A DNA stretch of 64,000 nt, taken from the NCBI RefSeq assembly GCF_032463525.1, contig NZ_CP135971.1, positions 5,086,501-5,150,500 of the forward strand. The letters are read 5' to 3'. The position numbers were made by a program, and so were the translations under genes. Shown here one piece after another: positions 55,783 through 64,000 of the stretch. Source of the stretch: Pseudomonas sp. DTU_2021_1001937_2_SI_NGA_ILE_001. Its GTDB lineage: Bacteria; Pseudomonadota; Gammaproteobacteria; Pseudomonadales; Pseudomonadaceae. The notes beneath the pieces were generated by a model. That model ran no database searches and had not been told where the DNA came from. It saw only the letters and a program-made list of their open reading frames with translations. How positions within the stretch are numbered: position 1 is the stretch's first letter; the number at the start of each line of letters is the position of its first letter.

Positions 55783-56763
55783 ATGGCACGCCCCGCCTTG
55801 TCCATTGGCATTACGGGGGCTACGGGGTTCGTAGGCGATGCCTTGGTCAGACACCTTGCTCAAACCAGCACGCACCGGCTGCGCGTCGCAGTTCGTGGTC
55901 GCTACGATACGACTGATAAATCGATCGAGGTGCTGAGCGCACAGCAGTTGACGGCAGATCATGCATGGCAGCCCTTCGTGACGGGCCTCGACGTGATCAT
56001 CCACTGTGCGGCTCGCGTGCATGTTCTGCACGATACCAGCACAGATCCTCGAGCCGAGTATTTCGAGGCCAATGTCGCCGCGACCCTCAATCTGGCTGAA
56101 CGGGCAGCCGCTGCGGGTGTCAAACGCTTCGTCTTTGTAAGTTCGATAAAGGTCAATGGCGAGTTTTCACGCCCAGGCTCGCCATTCACGGCTGATGCAG
56201 TGGGTGAGCCCAGCGATGCATATGGACAGTCCAAGCAGGCTGCCGAGCAGGGTCTGCGCGACCTGGCGCTGCGCACCGGCATGGAGGTGGTGATCATTCG
56301 TCCGGTGCTGGTCTACGGCCCCGGGGTAAAGGCAAATTTTCTGAGCATGTTGCGCTGGTTGGACAAGGGGGTGCCAATGCCGCTGGGTGCGATTCACAAC
56401 CGCCGTAGCCTTGTGGCACGGGGCAACCTCGTCGACCTGCTGGTAACCTGCGTCGATCATCCAGCCGCCGCGAACCAGACCTTTCTGGTCAGCGACGGTG
56501 AAGACCTTTCTACCACGCAATTGTTACAACGGATGGGCAGGGCATTGGGCAGGCCAGCTCGTCTGTTGCCCATACCGGCATGGCTGCTAAGTGGGCTGGC
56601 CATTGCCTTGGGCAAGCGGGCTTTCGCGCAACGCCTGTGCGGTTCGCTGCAGGTGGATATCGACAAGACCCGTAAGCAGCTGGGCTGGACACCGCCCGTG
56701 AGTGTCGAACAGGCGATGCAGGAAACCGCCGACCATTATCTGGAAACAAAACGAAATGCTTGA
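55783..56763 (+). CDS. wbpV: NAD-dependent sugar epimerase, WbpV-like
   Basis: 326 residues from the ATG at 55783; GTG/TTG codons upstream (55729, 55735) are in frame, none with a clear ribosome site. Extended SDR: GITGATGFVGDALVRHL, FVFVSSIKVNG, YGQSKQAAEQGLRDLA (Y..K), RPVLVYGPGVKANF. UDP-glucose/UDP-GalNAc 4-epimerase type, as WbpV in P. aeruginosa serotype O6. It overlaps the wbpL-like gene by 8 bases. Confidence 0.82.
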   Translation: MARPALSIGITGATGFVGDALVRHLAQTSTHRLRVAVRGRYDTTDKSIEVLSAQQLTADHAWQPFVTGLDVIIHCAARVHVLHDTSTDPRAEYFEANVAATLNLAERAAAAGVKRFVFVSSIKVNGEFSRPGSPFTADAVGEPSDAYGQSKQAAEQGLRDLALRTGMEVVIIRPVLVYGPGVKANFLSMLRWLDKGVPMPLGAIHNRRSLVARGNLVDLLVTCVDHPAAANQTFLVSDGEDLSTTQLLQRMGRALGRPARLLPIPAWLLSGLAIALGKRAFAQRLCGSLQVDIDKTRKQLGWTPPVSVEQAMQETADHYLETKRNA

Positions 56764-57772
56764 GTGGTGGTGGATTGTCGGTTTTGCCCTGCTGTCCCTG
56801 ATGTTGACCGCCGTGCTGCGTCGCTACGCGCTGGCCAGGAGTCTGATGGACGTACCCAATGCTCGCAGCTCTCATTCGGTGCCGACGCCCCGCGGTGGGG
56901 GGGTGGCCATCGTCGTGGCGTTCCTGTTGGCGACGGCCTGTCTGGGTGCCACGGGACGCCTGTCGGCGGATCTGTTGATGGCCATTACTGGCGCTGGCGG
57001 GCTGGTAGCGGTGATCGGCTTCATGGACGATCACGGCCATATCGCCGCGCGCTGGCGCCTGCTGGGGCATTTTCTGGCGGCTGTGTGGGCACTGGTGTGG
57101 CTGGGTGGTCTGGCGCCGCTGGACCTCTTCGGGTGGCGTGTCGATCTTGGGCTGTTTGGCAGCGTGCTGGCGGCGTTCTATCTGGTATGGATGCTCAATC
57201 TGTACAACTTCATGGACGGCATCGACGGTATCGCCAGTGTCGAGGCGGTCAGTGTCTGTGTCGGCGCCTGCCTGGTCCATACCTTTGCCGGAGCCGGCGA
57301 ACAGGTTCTGGCGCCCGCGTTGCTGGCGGCTGCGGTGGCCGGTTTTCTGTACTGGAACTTCCCGCCGGCGCGGATCTTCATGGGCGATGCGGGCAGCGGC
57401 TTTCTAGGCCTCGTGTTGGGCGTGCTGTCGCTGCAGGCCGGTTGGCTCTTGCCAAATCTTTTCTGGGCCTGGCTGATTCTGCTCGGGGTGTTCGTGGTGG
57501 ATGCCACTGTCACCTTGCTGCGTCGCCTGCTTCGCGGCGAGAAGGTCTATGAGGCGCACCGCAGTCATGCCTATCAGTACGCCTCGCGACGGTATGGCAG
57601 ACACTTGCCGGTGACCCTGGCCGTGCTGGCGATCAACATGGTGTGGCTGATGCCCTGGGCGCTGGCGGTATCCGTCGGCTGGCTGGACGGGGTGAGTGGA
57701 ATCCTGATCGCTTACCTGCCGTTGGTGCTGCTGGCGATGAAATTTCATGCGGGAAAGGCTGAACGGCCATGA
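56756..57772 (+). CDS. wbpL: WecA/WbpL-type undecaprenyl-phosphate sugar-1-phosphate transferase
   Basis: 338 residues from the ATG at 56756, ~11 membrane helices. PNPT family motifs: NARSSHSVPTPRGGGVAIV, the catalytic-loop LYNFMDGIDGIA, FMGDAGSGFLGLVLG and HRSHAYQYASRRYG. It starts O-antigen (or A-band/common polysaccharide) assembly on the lipid carrier. Confidence 0.92.
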   Translation: MLEWWWIVGFALLSLMLTAVLRRYALARSLMDVPNARSSHSVPTPRGGGVAIVVAFLLATACLGATGRLSADLLMAITGAGGLVAVIGFMDDHGHIAARWRLLGHFLAAVWALVWLGGLAPLDLFGWRVDLGLFGSVLAAFYLVWMLNLYNFMDGIDGIASVEAVSVCVGACLVHTFAGAGEQVLAPALLAAAVAGFLYWNFPPARIFMGDAGSGFLGLVLGVLSLQAGWLLPNLFWAWLILLGVFVVDATVTLLRRLLRGEKVYEAHRSHAYQYASRRYGRHLPVTLAVLAINMVWLMPWALAVSVGWLDGVSGILIAYLPLVLLAMKFHAGKAERP

Positions 57773-57890
57773 AGGAACTGCGCTGACCCAGGCTTTTCAT
57801 ATAGATTGAAACAATTGCCCTGTGTGCCGTACGGGCTTGGTAGGTTGCGGTATGAATCTAAGAGGGTGGCAAGGATTGATCGAAGGCATC

Positions 57891-59885
57891 ATGGACAAGA
57901 TACGGGCTTTTTTGCTGGCGCTGCCGCGCCGCCAAAAGCGGATCATTCAGGTCGCGGCCGACGTCCTGCTGGTCTGGTTCGCCCTGTGGATGGCCTTCGT
58001 GGTGCGGCTGGGTGTCGATGACCTGATCAACCCGCTGGAAAAGTTCACCTGGCTGTTCATCGCCGCCCCTCTGGTCTGCATTCCGCTATTCATACGCTTC
58101 GGCATGTATCGGGCCGTGATGCGTTATTTCGGCAACGACGCGTTGATCGCCATCATCAAGGCCGTGACTCTGTCTTCGCTGATCCTTGGCTGCGTCGTGT
58201 ATGCCTACAGCAATCATCAGCAAATCGTACCGCGCTCCATCATGTTCAACTATTGGTGGTTGAGTATGGTCATGATCGGTGGCCTGCGCCTGGCCATGCG
58301 CCAATACTTCCTGGGGGACTGGTTCGCTGCCGTGCAGCATGTGCCCTTCACCAGTCGTGACGACGGGCTGCGCAAGGTTGCCATCTATGGGGCAGGGGCC
58401 GCAGGCAACCAACTGGTCGCCGCACTGCGAATGGGGCGCCTGATGCGTCCGGTGGCCTTCATCGACGACGACGAGTCGATTTCCAACCGGATCATTTCCG
58501 GCCTGCAGGTCTACAAGCCCAAGCACATTCAGCGGATGATCGAAGTCACTGGCGCGCAGGAGATTCTCCTGGCGATTCCGTCCTCGACCCGTGGCCGACG
58601 GCGCGAAATCCTCGGTTACCTGGAGGGTTTCCCGCTGCATGTGCGCAGTGTGCCCGGCGTGATGGACCTGGCGGCAGGACGGGTCAAGGTCGACGACCTG
58701 CAGGAAGTGGATATCGCCGACCTGCTGGGGCGTGACCCGGTCCCCGCGCGGGAGAACCTGCTGGAGCACTGCATCAAGGGGCAGACGGTGCTGGTCACCG
58801 GTGCCGGCGGCTCGATCGGCTCCGAGCTGTGCCGGCAGATCCTGCTGCTCAAGCCTTCTACGCTATTGTTGTTCGATCACAGCGAATTCAATCTCTACAC
58901 CATCCTCAGCGAACTGGAGCAACGCCTCGCCCGCGAAGCGCTGGCGGTCAAGCTGCTGCCGATCCTCGGCTCGGTACGCAACCACCCGCGGCTGCTGGAT
59001 GTGATGAAAACCTGGAAAGTCGATACCGTCTACCACGCCGCCGCCTACAAACATGTGCCAATGGTCGAGCACAATATCGCCGAAGGCGTGGTGAACAACG
59101 TGGTCGGCACTCTCAATACGGCCCAGGCGGCACTGCAGGCCGGGGTTGCCAACTTCGTGCTGATCTCAACCGACAAGGCCGTACGGCCCACCAACGTGAT
59201 GGGCAGCACCAAGCGCCTTGCCGAGATGATCCTGCAGGCGCTCAGTCGGGAGACGGCGCCGGTGATGTTCGGTGACCAGTCGAATGTCTATCAGGTCAAC
59301 AAGACACGCTTCATCATGGTCCGTTTCGGCAACGTGCTGGGTTCGTCAGGTTCGGTGATTCCGCTGTTCCACAAGCAGATCCAGACAGGTGGGCCGCTGA
59401 CCGTCACGCACCCGAAGATCACCCGTTATTTCATGACCATTCCCGAAGCTGCGCAACTGGTCATCCAGGCCGGTTCGATGGGGCAGGGGGGCGACGTGTT
59501 CGTGCTGGACATGGGTGAGCCGGTGCGGATCATCGAGCTGGCCGAGAAAATGATCCATCTGTCCGGCCTGAGCATCCGCTCGGACAAGAATCCACACGGC
59601 GACATCTCCATCGAGTTCACCGGTCTGCGGCCAGGCGAGAAGCTCTATGAAGAGCTGCTGATCGGTGACAACGTGGTTGCCACCGACCATCCGATGATCA
59701 TGAGTGCCAACGAAGACTACCTGAGCTGGGAAAACCTCAAGGTTCTGCTGACCCGGCTGCTCGCCGCTGTCGACAATGATGACTATCAAACGGTCAGGCA
59801 GTTGTTACGGGATACGGTCAGTGGTTACGCCCCGGATGGCGACATTGTCGACTGGATCCACCAGGAGCGTCGCCAGGAGACTTGA
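57891..59885 (+). CDS. wbpM: UDP-GlcNAc 4,6-dehydratase WbpM
   Basis: 664 residues from the ATG at 57891 (GAAGG upstream), matching the ~665 of P. aeruginosa WbpM; ATG 57852 and GTG 57822 are further options. Four N-terminal membrane helices, a first Rossmann domain (IYGAGAAGNQLVAALRMG), then the catalytic domain: TGAGGSIGSELCRQILLLKP and STDKAVRPTNVMGSTKRLAE, with Met replacing the usual SDR Tyr (SMK triad), as in WbpM. It makes precursors of QuiNAc/FucNAc for O-antigen, and closes the O-antigen locus. Confidence 0.95.
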   Translation: MDKIRAFLLALPRRQKRIIQVAADVLLVWFALWMAFVVRLGVDDLINPLEKFTWLFIAAPLVCIPLFIRFGMYRAVMRYFGNDALIAIIKAVTLSSLILGCVVYAYSNHQQIVPRSIMFNYWWLSMVMIGGLRLAMRQYFLGDWFAAVQHVPFTSRDDGLRKVAIYGAGAAGNQLVAALRMGRLMRPVAFIDDDESISNRIISGLQVYKPKHIQRMIEVTGAQEILLAIPSSTRGRRREILGYLEGFPLHVRSVPGVMDLAAGRVKVDDLQEVDIADLLGRDPVPARENLLEHCIKGQTVLVTGAGGSIGSELCRQILLLKPSTLLLFDHSEFNLYTILSELEQRLAREALAVKLLPILGSVRNHPRLLDVMKTWKVDTVYHAAAYKHVPMVEHNIAEGVVNNVVGTLNTAQAALQAGVANFVLISTDKAVRPTNVMGSTKRLAEMILQALSRETAPVMFGDQSNVYQVNKTRFIMVRFGNVLGSSGSVIPLFHKQIQTGGPLTVTHPKITRYFMTIPEAAQLVIQAGSMGQGGDVFVLDMGEPVRIIELAEKMIHLSGLSIRSDKNPHGDISIEFTGLRPGEKLYEELLIGDNVVATDHPMIMSANEDYLSWENLKVLLTRLLAAVDNDDYQTVRQLLRDTVSGYAPDGDIVDWIHQERRQET

Positions 59886-60033
59886 GTTTCCCGGTCGTAC
59901 GGGCGTTTTTGTAAGCGTTTATCGCGTCACGCGCCGATACGTTCCGGCGCTTCAATCGGTATGTGCCCTGGACTAAGTTTCAGCGGCGGCACCTCGCTGC
60001 CGCACCGACTTGTCAATCCAAGGAGCATCGACC

Positions 60034-60366
60034 ATGCGCAATGCGCTGTTTTCTTCCCTTCTGGCTGCTCTGGTGGCCTGTACCTCTCTCACTGCTAGCG
60101 CCACCACGGCCAGTATGTCGGATCCTGAACCGATCATGGCCAGCATGACCGAGATGCAGGCGCCTGACGCCCGCATCAATATCAATTCGGCGGATGCGCT
60201 GACCCTGCAGAAGGAGTTGTCGGGCATCGGCCTGAACAAGGCCAATGCCATCGTGGCCTACCGCGAAGCGAACGGTAACTTCACCTCGGTCGATGAGCTG
60301 CTTGAGGTCAAGGGCATCGGCAAGACCCTGCTGGACAAGAACCGCGACAGGCTGGCTATCGAATAA
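60034..60366 (+). CDS. comEA: ComEA family helix-hairpin-helix protein
   Basis: 110 residues with a signal peptide (cleavage near LTASA). C-terminal ComEA domain: INSADALTLQKELSGIGLNK, then AIVAYREANGNFTSVDELLE and VKGIGKTLLDKN (two HhH motifs). A periplasmic DNA-binding protein of the natural-uptake type; in Pseudomonas it regularly follows wbpM. Confidence 0.9.
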   Translation: MRNALFSSLLAALVACTSLTASATTASMSDPEPIMASMTEMQAPDARININSADALTLQKELSGIGLNKANAIVAYREANGNFTSVDELLEVKGIGKTLLDKNRDRLAIE

Positions 60367-60696
60367 GCGTCCCTCAGGCCGTTGAGCGCAGACATGGATG
60401 CCTGCCAGGCACGGTGAGCTATGGAAAGCTCGCCGTGCCTCTGTGTTCCTCTATCGCTGGCAGCAATGAAATTGCAGGTGGTGGCACATTGATGCGCAAG
60501 TCGCGCCATTTTTCTGCAATGCATGCGCTGGAATTCCCGTACAACCGTTGTTTTTCGCACGTTTGATCCGATAAACCTTGCTTTCCGTGCTTGATCCCGG
60601 AGAATCGCGACCTGCTTTTCAGGACGGGCGCCGCGCTGCCAAGACCCTACGTGGTGCCTTTGCTTGTGCAATTACCGGAAACGGAGACACGACCGG
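60367..60696. other. Intergenic region with comEA terminator hairpin
   Basis: 330 bases. GGCACGGTGAGC (60408-60419) pairs with GCTCGCCGTGCC (60428-60439), one G-T pair, a likely terminator. The remainder (60460-60696) is AT-richer near 60530-60590 and should hold the transporter promoter. No small gene evident. Confidence 0.6.
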
Positions 60697-61974
60697 ATGA
60701 ACGATCAGGCCAATAGCGTCGCAGAACGCCTGGACCCCGAAATCGCGGAAAACACCGCGTGGAATCGTCACGACACCACCTGGATGCTTGGCCTGTTCGG
60801 CACCGCCATCGGTGCTGGCACCCTGTTCCTGCCCATCAGCGCTGGTATCGGCGGCTTCTGGCCGTTGTTGGCCCTGGCTTTGCTGGCGTTCCCCATGACC
60901 TTCTTCGCTCACCGCGGGCTGACCCGCTTCGTGCTGTCGGGACGCAGCGGCGGTGATATCACTGAGGTGGTCGAGGAGCACTTCGGCAAAGGCGCCGGGG
61001 CAATCATCACCCTGCTGTACTTCTTCGCGATTTTTCCGATCCTGCTGATCTACAGCGTCGGCCTGACCAACACCGTCAGCAGCTTCCTGGAGCATCAGCT
61101 GCACATCCAGCCGCCGCCTCGAGCGTTGTTGGCGTTCGTGCTGATCCTCGGCCTGCTGGCCGTAGTACGTTGCGGTGAGCGGGCCATCGTCAAGGTGATG
61201 AGCCTGATGGTCTATCCGTTCATCGTTTCGCTGCTGTTCCTGGCCGTGTTCCTGATCCCGCACTGGAACGGTGGCATCCTGACCACCGCCAGCGCGTTGC
61301 CGGAGCCGTCGAGCTTCCTGCCGGCGCTGTGGCTGGCCATTCCAGTGATGGTCTTCTCGTTCAACCACACGCCGATCATCTCGGCGTTCGCCGTGGACCA
61401 GAAGCGTCTGTATGGTGAGCAGGCCGAAGCCCGCAGCTCGAAGATCCTGGCGCGGGCGCACCTGCTGATGGTGTCGATGGTGCTGTTCTTCGTGTTCAGC
61501 TGCGTGCTGACCCTGTCGCCAGCCCAACTGGCCGAGGCCAAGGCGCAGAACCTTTCCGTGCTGTCGTACCTGGCCAACCACTTCAGCAACCCGACCATCG
61601 CCTTCGCCGCCCCGTTGATCGCGCTGGTGGCAATTTCCAAGTCGTTCCTGGGCCACTACATCGGTGCCAGTGAAGGCTTCAAGGGATTGGTATTGAAGTC
61701 GGGCGCGCGCATTGGCAGCAAGGCGCTGGATCGCCTTACCGCTCTGTGCATGCTGCTGGTGTGCTGGATCGTGGCAACCCTCAACCCGAGCATCCTGGGC
61801 ATGATCGAAACCCTGGGTGGGCCGGTGATCTCGGTGCTGCTGTTTCTCATGCCGATGTATGCCATCCGCAAGGTACCGGCCATGCGTCAGTATGCCGGCA
61901 AGCTCTCCAATGTCTTCGTGGTGGCGTCTGGCGTGGTGGCCATCTCGGCACTGGTCTGGTCGCTCAGCCATTGA
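60697..61974 (+). CDS. HAAAP family amino-acid permease (SdaC-type)
   Basis: 425 residues from the ATG at 60697, about 11 membrane helices. WMLGLFGTAIGAGTLFLPIS, the HAAAP N-terminal motif, and MVFSFNHTPIISAFAVDQKR resemble serine/threonine or hydroxy/aromatic amino-acid proton symporters. No catabolic gene flanks it, so serine is only the leading candidate. Confidence 0.87.
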   Translation: MNDQANSVAERLDPEIAENTAWNRHDTTWMLGLFGTAIGAGTLFLPISAGIGGFWPLLALALLAFPMTFFAHRGLTRFVLSGRSGGDITEVVEEHFGKGAGAIITLLYFFAIFPILLIYSVGLTNTVSSFLEHQLHIQPPPRALLAFVLILGLLAVVRCGERAIVKVMSLMVYPFIVSLLFLAVFLIPHWNGGILTTASALPEPSSFLPALWLAIPVMVFSFNHTPIISAFAVDQKRLYGEQAEARSSKILARAHLLMVSMVLFFVFSCVLTLSPAQLAEAKAQNLSVLSYLANHFSNPTIAFAAPLIALVAISKSFLGHYIGASEGFKGLVLKSGARIGSKALDRLTALCMLLVCWIVATLNPSILGMIETLGGPVISVLLFLMPMYAIRKVPAMRQYAGKLSNVFVVASGVVAISALVWSLSH

Positions 61975-62054
61975 TGAAACGGCGACGGGCACAGGCTCGA
62001 TGAGTCTGTCTGCGTCGCCGCATGGCTTGCATCGTGAAGGCCCGGCGCTGCGCC

Positions 62055-62252
62055 TCAGGAGGGATGTAGAGGCCGGGTCAGTTGCATGAGGCGGGCATAG
62101 TCGTAGATGTACTGACGGCCCGCATGGCTGGTCAGGCGCAACTGCTCGATCAGTTGCCGTTCTTTCTTGCTCAGGTACTTCAACGCCGGACTCTCACTGG
62201 ACCTCAGGCGATCACGTTCATGTGCGTCAGGAAAAGCGATGACGTTCGTCAT
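62055..62252 (-). CDS. Small conserved pseudomonad protein of unknown function
   Basis: 65 residues (TNVIAFPDAHERDRLRSSES, LSKKERQLIEQLRLTSHAGR). Charged, probably a short helical protein, no signal or membrane segment. The start overlaps no other gene. I do not recognise a named family. Confidence 0.6.
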   Translation of the reverse strand: MTNVIAFPDAHERDRLRSSESPALKYLSKKERQLIEQLRLTSHAGRQYIYDYARLMQLTRPLHPS

Positions 62253-62365
62253 GAAAATCTCCTTGGGTAACGGGTCCTGGGTACTGCTCCTGTCGCCGCC
62301 TGGCAGCGAAACTGCACCTTACTCACAAAGCGCTGGGCCCGGCAACCCCGTACCGCCCAGGCGTC

Positions 62366-62848
62366 TTACTGCACCTGCAGCACTTCGAAGGCCTGGCGCT
62401 GCCCGGCCACGCCGATCGCCACCTCGTCGCCTTCGGTCTTGCCCAGCAGATTCTGGCCCAGTGGCGCGCGGGCGGTGATTACCGTCACCGCGCATTCGCC
62501 CGCCTGCACCTTGAGCCCCGCAGCATCCGGGCCGAGAAACAGGTGGCGCTGCTCGCCACTGCCAGCCTCCAGGGTGACCAGGTCGCCGACCTGGATACCG
62601 CGAGCCTCGTCGAAAGACCGCAAGGTGAACTGCCGGTACAAACCCAGGGCGTGGCGGATTTCCTCGACCCGACGGGCCTGTCCGGCGGCCAGATAAGAGG
62701 CCTCAAGTCCCAGGGTGTCGTACTTGTTCTCGGCGATGCTCTCTTCGTGAGTCGCGGCCTCGTAGGCCGTCTGCGCGGCGCGCTGGGCGACTTCCAGGTC
62801 GTGCGCCAGGCGTTGCTCGATCAGTTGCAGTACCTGCTGCTTGTTCAT
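62366..62848 (-). CDS. GreA/GreB-type transcription elongation factor
   Basis: 160 residues. N-terminal coiled-coil (residues ~1-70) with ESIAENKYDTLGLEASYLAA at its acidic tip, then an FKBP-like C-terminal domain (GDLVTLEAG, PLGQNLLGKTEGDEV). It has the Gre layout: a coiled coil entering the RNAP secondary channel. Whether it cleaves backtracked RNA or acts as a Gfh-like inhibitor depends on the tip, which keeps acidic residues. Four bases separate it from the next gene. Confidence 0.85.
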   Translation of the reverse strand: MNKQQVLQLIEQRLAHDLEVAQRAAQTAYEAATHEESIAENKYDTLGLEASYLAAGQARRVEEIRHALGLYRQFTLRSFDEARGIQVGDLVTLEAGSGEQRHLFLGPDAAGLKVQAGECAVTVITARAPLGQNLLGKTEGDEVAIGVAGQRQAFEVLQVQ

Positions 62849-62851
62849 GGC

Positions 62852-63235
62852 TTATCCGCAGAATTCGTTGACACTGGCCCGGCTCTTTTCGCTCGGTGCG
62901 GTGCGGTCCTGTTGCAGCCAGAAATCGCACTTGGCGCGGTTGAACTGACGGTTCTGCCGCGCCTGTTCGTATTCCTGAGCCTGGCGGGCTTCGCTTTCAC
63001 GCAGGTTCTGCTCGAACTTGCGCAGCATGGTGTCCGGTTGTTTGGCGGCCGGGGGCGGCGGCGGGGCGATCCGTGCGCTCGCTTCGGCCAGGGCCTGGGT
63101 CTGTGCGGCGGGGAGGGCCTTGATCAGCAGCGGTCCGGTGAGGATCACGGCGACGGCGCCCAGCCAGATACCCAGGGCGATGCACAGGATCAGTTTGAGC
63201 GACACGTAGAGTTCGTGGCGGCGGCTGGAGGACAT
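62852..63235 (-). CDS. Single-pass membrane protein of unknown function
   Basis: 127 residues from the ATG at 63235. One membrane helix (LYVSLKLILCIALGIWLGAV) followed by a proline-rich linker (RIAPPPPPAAK) and a charged, glutamine-rich helical tail with two cysteines (CDFWLQQ; C-terminal FCG). Paired with the Gre-type gene downstream (4-base gap). No family recognised. Confidence 0.72.
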   Translation of the reverse strand: MSSSRRHELYVSLKLILCIALGIWLGAVAVILTGPLLIKALPAAQTQALAEASARIAPPPPPAAKQPDTMLRKFEQNLRESEARQAQEYEQARQNRQFNRAKCDFWLQQDRTAPSEKSRASVNEFCG

Positions 63236-63351
63236 GGCGACACTTCCTTGCGTGGACGACCCGGTCATTGTGCCACGTTGCTGTCTCGCTGGTGGAAGAC
63301 TCGGGTTCCGCGCGACAATCGCGCCTTTGCAAGCGGTGTGCTGGAGCGGTG

Positions 63352-64000
63352 ATGCGAGTCGATTGGGACATTTTCTGTGATGTCGTGGATAACTACGGTG
63401 ACGTAGGGGTGACCTGGCGCCTGGCTCGGCAACTGGTGGCCGAGCACGGTGTCGCGGTGCGCCTGTGGATCAACGACCTGGCCGCATTCGTGCGCCTGTG
63501 CCCCGAGGCCGATCCGCAGGCCGCCCGGCAGCAGCAGGCCGGTGTGGAGATCCGGCACTGGGCTGCGCCATGGCAGCCAGAGCCGGTAGCCGATGTGGTC
63601 ATCGAGGCGTTCGCCTGTACCTTGCCGGCCGCTTATGTCGAGGCCATGTGCCAGCGTGAAACGCCGCCGTTGTGGCTGAATCTCGATTACCTCAGTGCCG
63701 AGGCGTGGGTAGGCGGTTGCCACGGCCTGCCATCGCCGCAGGCCAACGGGCTGAAGAAGTGGTTTTTCTTTCCTGGCTTCGACGAGCGCACCGGTGGCTT
63801 GCTACGCGAGCAGGGGCTGGTTGCACAGCGCCAGGCCTTCCAGGCCGACCCGGCAGCCCGCCAGGCCTTTCTCGCCTCGCTGGGTGTGCAGCCTGCAACG
63901 GGGGCCAGGCTCATTTCGCTGTTCGCCTATGAGAACTCCGGCCTGGGGAGCTGGCTGGATGCCTTGGTGGCAGAAGGGCGGGCCACTCATCTGCTGGTGC
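63352..64000 (+). CDS. earP: EF-P arginine rhamnosyltransferase EarP (3' end cut by window)
   Basis: 216 codons visible, open to the window end. N-terminus WDIFCDVVDNYGDVGVTWRL contains the catalytic D13 and D17 positions described for P. putida EarP; LNLDYLSAEAWVGGCHGLPS and KKWFFFPGFDERTGGLL follow. It rhamnosylates an arginine of elongation factor P using dTDP-rhamnose so that ribosomes pass polyproline stretches; efp should follow just outside the window. Confidence 0.93.
   Translation, partial: MRVDWDIFCDVVDNYGDVGVTWRLARQLVAEHGVAVRLWINDLAAFVRLCPEADPQAARQQQAGVEIRHWAAPWQPEPVADVVIEAFACTLPAAYVEAMCQRETPPLWLNLDYLSAEAWVGGCHGLPSPQANGLKKWFFFPGFDERTGGLLREQGLVAQRQAFQADPAARQAFLASLGVQPATGARLISLFAYENSGLGSWLDALVAEGRATHLLV

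Noticed and set aside
1..64000. CRISPR arrays, tRNA or rRNA genes, and insertion sequences.
   Set aside because: No regular direct repeat-spacer array, cloverleaf-like sequence, rRNA sequence or transposase-type frame was recognised. Repeats present are REP-type or the short motifs listed.

Overview
The window reads as a chromosomal segment of a fluorescent pseudomonad, most likely of the Pseudomonas putida group. The evidence is high-GC coding sequence, many Pseudomonas-type REP palindromes (core GAGC..GCTC or GCGGCTTNAGCCGC), the family-specific DUF3509 and Hcp/DUF4225 proteins, the MTA-deaminase branch of methionine salvage (mtaD/mtnA), mupP next to ubiG, the tyrA-aroA fusion, the ihfB..wbpM locus layout and an EarP-type EF-P rhamnosyltransferase. 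No rRNA, tRNA, CRISPR array or insertion sequence was seen.

Region 1 (1-5.9 kb) is accessory. It has the 3' part of an aer-like chemoreceptor, then a minus-strand, partly AT-rich module hcp - DUF4225 protein - two small membrane proteins. I read this as a type VI secretion cargo/immunity island. Next come a BRO-N remnant missing its 5' part, a solitary HNH nuclease abutting that remnant, and a LysR regulator.

Region 2 (5.9-14.9 kb) is a one-direction cluster: guanidinobutyrase-type ureohydrolase (gbuA), NCS1 permease, TIM-barrel protein, 2-oxoglutarate/Fe(II) oxygenase, amino-acid binding protein, a fused ABC permease-ATPase and a 2-ketoarginine-decarboxylase-type ThDP enzyme (aruI). Together they look like an arginine or guanidino-compound uptake and catabolism unit controlled by the divergent LysR protein. 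The oxygenase and TIM-barrel protein are the unexplained parts.

Region 3 (15-31.9 kb) is mostly core: alanine/Na+ symporter with a divergent XRE regulator, a VUT transporter, purT, an MHS transporter, a CorC-like protein, ypjD, ffh, the rpsP-rimM-trmD-rplS operon, and xerD-dsbC-hom-thrC.

Region 4 (32-44.4 kb) holds a BvgS/EvgS-like sensor lacking its kinase core, DUF3509, a TIGR02285-type periplasmic protein, yaeQ, recJ, a diguanylate cyclase, then yciK-mupP-ubiG-mtaD on the minus strand and mtnA divergently. This MtnA has glycine in place of the family's catalytic cysteine, plus other changes in conserved motifs.

Region 5 (44.7-64 kb) is gyrA-serC-pheA-tyrA/aroA-cmk-rpsA-ihfB-lapA, then a strikingly short O-antigen locus (wbpV-, wbpL- and wbpM-like genes only), comEA-like, an HAAAP transporter, three small minus-strand genes, and the start of earP, cut by the window end.

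Gene calls come from direct reading and remembered family motifs. No database search was run, so every family assignment is recognition rather than measured similarity.
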